Source: Desulfobacterales bacterium CG23_combo_of_CG06-09_8_20_14_all_52_9 (lineage in GTDB: Bacteria; Desulfobacterota; Desulfobacteria; Desulfobacterales; UBA2156). Taken from it: a stretch of DNA of 8,286 nucleotides. Where the stretch lies: assembly GCA_002771315.1 (NCBI GenBank), contig PCSF01000133.1, positions 4,922 through 13,207 on the forward strand, given 5' to 3'. Numbering within the stretch: the first letter of the stretch is position 1; each line of letters begins with the position of its first letter. This document shows, one piece after another, positions 6,196-8,286 of this stretch. Below the pieces are notes generated by a model that was not told where the DNA came from, ran no database searches, and was given only the letters and a program-made list of their open reading frames with translations. Both the position numbers and the translations under genes were made by a program.

Positions 6196-7734
6196 ATGAT
6201 TGAAAGAGTCTTTATCTTCGATACTACGCTGCGCGACGGGGAGCAGTCTCCCGGCGCCAGCATGAATACCGCTGAAAAGCTGCGCCTGGCCACCCAGTTG
6301 GAAAAGCTGGGGGTCGATATCATCGAAGCCGGATTCCCCGCAGCTTCGGAAGGGGATTTCGAGGCGGTCTCTGAAATTTCAAAAAGGATCAAAAATGCCG
6401 AGGTGGCCGGGCTGGCCCGAACATCTAAAAATGATATCGACCGCGTCTGGGGGGCTGTCCGCCACGCGGCAAAACCGAAGATACACACCTTCATCGCCAC
6501 TTCGGACATCCACTTGGCCCACAAGCTCAAAATGAGCCGGGAGCAGGTGATGTCGGCTGCCGTGGAAGCGGTGCGTTACTCCAAAACATTGACGGAAAAC
6601 GTCGAATTTTCCGCTGAAGATGGTTCGCGAAGCGACCGTGACTTTTTATGCCGAATATTCGAAGCAGTCATCGAAGCCGGGGCCACCGTGGTCAACCTTC
6701 CGGACACCGTAGGGTACGCCATTCCCGAGGAATTTGCCAGGCTGGTGGAGTACGTCCGATCTCATGTTCCCAACATCGGAAAAGCCGTACTCAGCATCCA
6801 TTGCCACAACGATCTGGGATTGGCCACGTCCAACACCCTGGCAGCCCTAAGCGCCGGCGCCCGTCAGGCCGAAGTGACGATCAACGGGATCGGTGAAAGA
6901 GCCGGAAATACTTCTCTGGAAGAAGTCGTCATGGCGCTTCACACGCGACCCAACTTTTTCCCCTTGACCACGGGGATCCGAACCGAGCAAATATATCCTA
7001 CCAGCCGATTGACAAGCATGATCACCGGGATCATTGTCCAGCCCAACAAGGCCATCGTTGGCGCCAATGCTTTTGCTCACGAAGCCGGAATCCATCAAGA
7101 CGGTGTCCTGAAGAACCCTATGACATATGAAATCATGAAGCCGGAAACCGTGGGCTTAAGCACCAACCGCCTCGTCCTTGGAAAACACAGCGGCCGTCAT
7201 GCTCTGCGCAACCGCTTGAAGGACATGGGTTACGATTTGTCCGACGAAGAACTCCGGCTTGTTTTTACCCGGTTCAAGGAGCTTGCGGACAAGAAAAAAC
7301 ACGTGGTGGACGAAGACCTGGAGATCATCGTAACGGAAGGAATCCTCAGGACGGCGGATATCTTTAATCTTGAGTATCTTCACGTGACGTGCGGCACCAC
7401 CGTGCTTCCCATGGCCAGTGTCCAGCTCACCGTCAACGGAAGGATGGTGCGCGGAGCCGCATACGGAAACGGCCCCATCGACGCCGCATTCGAGAGCATT
7501 TCAAAATTGACCGGCACCGCGGCCGAACTCCTTCGGTTTTCCGTAAGCGCCATCACCGGCGGCACGGATGCCCTCGGGGAAGTCACCGTGCGGTTGGGGG
7601 AAAACGGCCTCATCGCACTCGGTAAAGGAGCGGACCCCGACATCATCACCGCCAGCGCCAAGGCATTCGTCAACGGTTTAAACCGTCTCGAGTACCTCAA
7701 GCGACACCCGGTGGATCGCTCTGAAGCCTTATAA
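6196..7734 (+). CDS. leuA: 2-isopropylmalate synthase
   Basis: Condenses 2-oxoisovalerate with acetyl-CoA to 2-isopropylmalate, the committing step to leucine. The HMGL-like barrel starts at IFDTTLRDGEQSPGASM (catalytic R13, D14, then E16-Q17); EAGFPAASEGDF follows near residue 44. Metal ligands H202 and H204 lie in SIHCHNDLG, and N238 in GIGERAGNTSLEE. AFAHEAGIHQDG and GKHSGRHAL mark the linker subdomains. The C-terminal LeuA dimer domain (from about 385) is the leucine feedback-binding part in characterised enzymes. At 512 residues it matches the usual long form. It starts 18 bp after cimA. The C terminus ends RSEAL, and its stop codon lies inside a perfect 16-bp tandem duplication; the second copy is outside the frame's stop, so the protein is unaffected. 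It is the last recognisable gene of the operon. Confidence 0.96.
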   Translation: MIERVFIFDTTLRDGEQSPGASMNTAEKLRLATQLEKLGVDIIEAGFPAASEGDFEAVSEISKRIKNAEVAGLARTSKNDIDRVWGAVRHAAKPKIHTFIATSDIHLAHKLKMSREQVMSAAVEAVRYSKTLTENVEFSAEDGSRSDRDFLCRIFEAVIEAGATVVNLPDTVGYAIPEEFARLVEYVRSHVPNIGKAVLSIHCHNDLGLATSNTLAALSAGARQAEVTINGIGERAGNTSLEEVVMALHTRPNFFPLTTGIRTEQIYPTSRLTSMITGIIVQPNKAIVGANAFAHEAGIHQDGVLKNPMTYEIMKPETVGLSTNRLVLGKHSGRHALRNRLKDMGYDLSDEELRLVFTRFKELADKKKHVVDEDLEIIVTEGILRTADIFNLEYLHVTCGTTVLPMASVQLTVNGRMVRGAAYGNGPIDAAFESISKLTGTAAELLRFSVSAITGGTDALGEVTVRLGENGLIALGKGADPDIITASAKAFVNGLNRLEYLKRHPVDRSEAL

Positions 7735-7751
7735 ATCTGAAGCCTTATAAA
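7720..7751 (+). repeat. Perfect 16-bp tandem duplication across the leuA stop
   Basis: TCTGAAGCCTTATAAA occurs at 7720-7735 and again, without any gap or mismatch, at 7736-7751. The first copy contains the leuA stop TAA (7732-7734). A perfect copy suggests a recent event, such as replication slippage or a rearrangement scar. It leaves LeuA unchanged but moves the following Shine-Dalgarno sequence 16 bp further from leuA. Confidence 0.9.
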
Positions 7752-7757
7752 AAGGAG
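7752..7757 (+). promoter_or_regulatory. Orphan Shine-Dalgarno sequence after leuA
   Basis: AAGGAG, within the run AAAAAGGAG, resembles the ribosome binding sites of the operon genes. No ATG, GTG or TTG lies at a usable distance (bases 7763-7770 hold none), and the CTG at 7771 meets a stop after one further codon. It suggests that another operon gene once began here. Confidence 0.5.
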
Positions 7758-7949
7758 AACGGTTCCAGCTCTGGTTTAATCTTCGGCACTTGCAAAAATC
7801 AGTGAGCTCGTAGAAAACCGGAGGTCACTGATTTGAACGCCCAACATACGATGACCCTCTTTCACCCACCGCAGAGGATTACATCGCCGATCCGGTTTAT
7901 ACCCTAGATGCTGACTCTTAGAGAAAATTGGCTCAGTACGGCAAAGTCA
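7758..7949. other. Non-coding or decayed region between leuA and the minus-strand gene
   Basis: No intact gene is supported in this stretch. It contains a hairpin (7796-7834) and a coding-like frame from 7832 broken by TAG at 7919, both listed separately. The flanks are unlike: a GC-rich operon on the left and AT-richer DNA on the right, so a rearrangement junction may lie here. Confidence 0.5.
7796..7834 (-). terminator. Hairpin, possible terminator of the minus-strand gene or bidirectional
   Basis: AAATCAGTGA (7796-7805) pairs perfectly with TCACTGATTT (7825-7834), and a further CTC/GAG triplet (7807-7809 with 7821-7823) pairs after one G-G mismatch. Read on the minus strand the stem runs into five T before GC; read on the plus strand the T run is only three. 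It best fits a terminator for the 67-aa gene about 115 bp upstream on the minus strand. It might also end the leuA transcript, or be an end of a short repeat element. Confidence 0.5.
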
Positions 7950-7969
7950 TCAGCCTCGGACCCTGGTAA
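7832..7969 (+). pseudogene. Possible gene remnant with in-frame amber stop
   Basis: Between TGA (7829-7831) and TAA (7967-7969) the plus frame reads through only one stop, TAG at 7919-7921. It includes AEDYIADPVYTLDADS before the TAG and RKLAQYGKVISLGPW after it. The residue mix looks protein-like, but I do not recognise a family. No start codon or ribosome binding site fits, and its end overlaps the 3' end of the minus-strand gene by about 20 bp. It could be the tail of a gene displaced or deleted after leuA, or it may be chance. Confidence 0.25.
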
Positions 7970-8153
7970 TGGTTCCGTTGCTTAACATCTGATGAAACTG
8001 AGCCAATAGAGCCTTTTCTTCATTGTCGAGGATGCTGTCATTTTGAGCAAGGTCCATGATATTCTGATACTCTTTCGGTGTTATTTCAAGATCTCTAATG
8101 GCATCATTAATAATCTCTTTGAGTTTGCCGGCGCTTTTGCTTGGTTGCTTCAT
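7950..8153 (-). CDS. Small hypothetical protein, 67 aa
   Basis: I do not recognise a named family. The protein begins MKQPSKSAGKLKEIINDAIRDL and continues as an apparently all-helical chain with many acidic and basic residues (ITPKEYQNIMDLAQNDSILD, then NEEKALLAQFHQML), ending NGTITRVRG. The D-S-I-L-D-N-E-E-K stretch (about residues 40-48) looks like a helix-turn-helix acidic loop such as those in TerB-like or EF-hand-like small proteins, but this is only a resemblance. No signal peptide, membrane segment or cysteine is present. Start ATG at 8153 is preceded on the minus strand by AGGGGAA at good spacing, which supports translation. The gene converges on leuA. Its DNA is AT-richer than the operon (about 35% GC in 8041-8100), suggesting separate origin. 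A soluble cytoplasmic location is likely. Confidence 0.7.
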   Translation of the reverse strand: MKQPSKSAGKLKEIINDAIRDLEITPKEYQNIMDLAQNDSILDNEEKALLAQFHQMLSNGTITRVRG

Positions 8154-8227
8154 CGGATTTCCCCTTTTGTTTGTACGGTTTCACTTTAAACACCCAAAAG
8201 CCATTTTGATGATAACTGACTGAACAA

Positions 8228-8248
8228 CCCTCGTCTATAAGACGAGGG
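8228..8248. repeat. Palindromic hairpin resembling an IS200/IS605-type end
   Basis: CCCTCGTCT (8228-8236) pairs perfectly with AGACGAGGG (8240-8248) around a 3-nt loop; AA/TT pairs extend it if G8249 is bulged. Neither strand has a following T run, so it is not a typical terminator. Short GC-rich hairpins followed by GGTTCTA-like sequence occur at ends of IS200/IS605-family elements and of TnpB-associated RNAs. No transposase or tnpB is visible; any element would lie beyond base 8286. Confidence 0.4.
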
Positions 8249-8260
8249 GTTCTAAAATCG

Positions 8261-8276
8261 GTTGATTAAAATCAAC
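8261..8276. repeat. Short inverted repeat near window end
   Basis: GTTGATT (8261-8267) is the reverse complement of AATCAAC (8270-8276), forming a 6-7 bp hairpin with a tiny loop only 12 bp after the larger palindrome. It may be part of the same terminal structure. The rest of 8154-8227 shows only the ribosome binding site of the minus-strand gene and no clear promoter. Confidence 0.45.
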
Positions 8277-8286
8277 TGTTTCGTCA

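Noticed and set aside
7851..7907. 18-codon ATG frame after leuA
   Set aside because: No ribosome binding site and no biased content; nothing supports translation.
7927..8007. 11-bp perfect inverted repeat (ATTGGCTCAGT / ACTGAGCCAAT) with 59-nt spacing
   Set aside because: Seen directly, but the loop is long, one arm lies inside the small minus-strand gene, and a match of this length is not very unlikely by chance in this window.
1..8286. CRISPR arrays, tRNA or rRNA genes, T-box riboswitch
   Set aside because: No regularly spaced repeats and no tRNA or rRNA-like segments were seen; the ilv leader lacks T-box hallmarks and is explained by peptide-based attenuation.

Overview
The window looks like chromosomal DNA from a Gram-negative, probably anaerobic bacterium of the deltaproteobacterial (Desulfobacterota) kind. 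This is inferred from moderately GC-rich, deltaproteobacterial-looking proteins, the ilvB-ilvN-ilvC-cimA-leuA gene order, and isoleucine precursor supply through citramalate. No taxonomic marker gene is present, so the assignment is tentative.

Layout. (1) Bases 1-905 hold the 3' end of topA (DNA topoisomerase I) with four C-terminal zinc-finger motifs. (2) Bases 902-1121 form a compact regulatory leader: a consensus -35 box overlapping the topA stop, a 32-codon leader peptide (GTG at 961) packed with Ile, Leu and Val codons, and four RNA arms that can form three mutually exclusive pairings, ending in a 13-bp hairpin plus eight T. This is a complete translation-coupled transcription attenuator. 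(3) Bases 1152-7734 carry five tightly spaced co-directional genes: ilvB and ilvN (acetolactate synthase large and small subunits), a ketol-acid reductoisomerase of the Bacteroidetes/fungal-like subtype, cimA (citramalate synthase) and leuA (2-isopropylmalate synthase). (4) Bases 7735-7949 are non-coding or decayed sequence. They contain a perfect 16-bp tandem duplication across the leuA stop, a Shine-Dalgarno sequence with no gene behind it, a hairpin and a possible gene remnant. (5) Bases 7950-8153 encode a 67-residue protein of unknown function on the minus strand, in AT-richer DNA. (6) Bases 8154-8286 hold two hairpins, one resembling the terminal palindromes of IS200/IS605-type elements.

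How it works together. IlvBN and IlvC carry out the first two steps shared by valine and isoleucine synthesis. CimA makes the isoleucine-specific precursor from pyruvate and acetyl-CoA, and LeuA starts the leucine branch. One operon therefore holds the committing enzymes of all three branched-chain amino acids, and the leader peptide has codons for all three, so shortage of any one could release the attenuator. ilvD, leuCD, leuB, ilvE and ilvA are not in the window.

The strongest result is the attenuator. The second is the disturbed end of the operon after leuA, where a downstream gene appears to have been lost or displaced.
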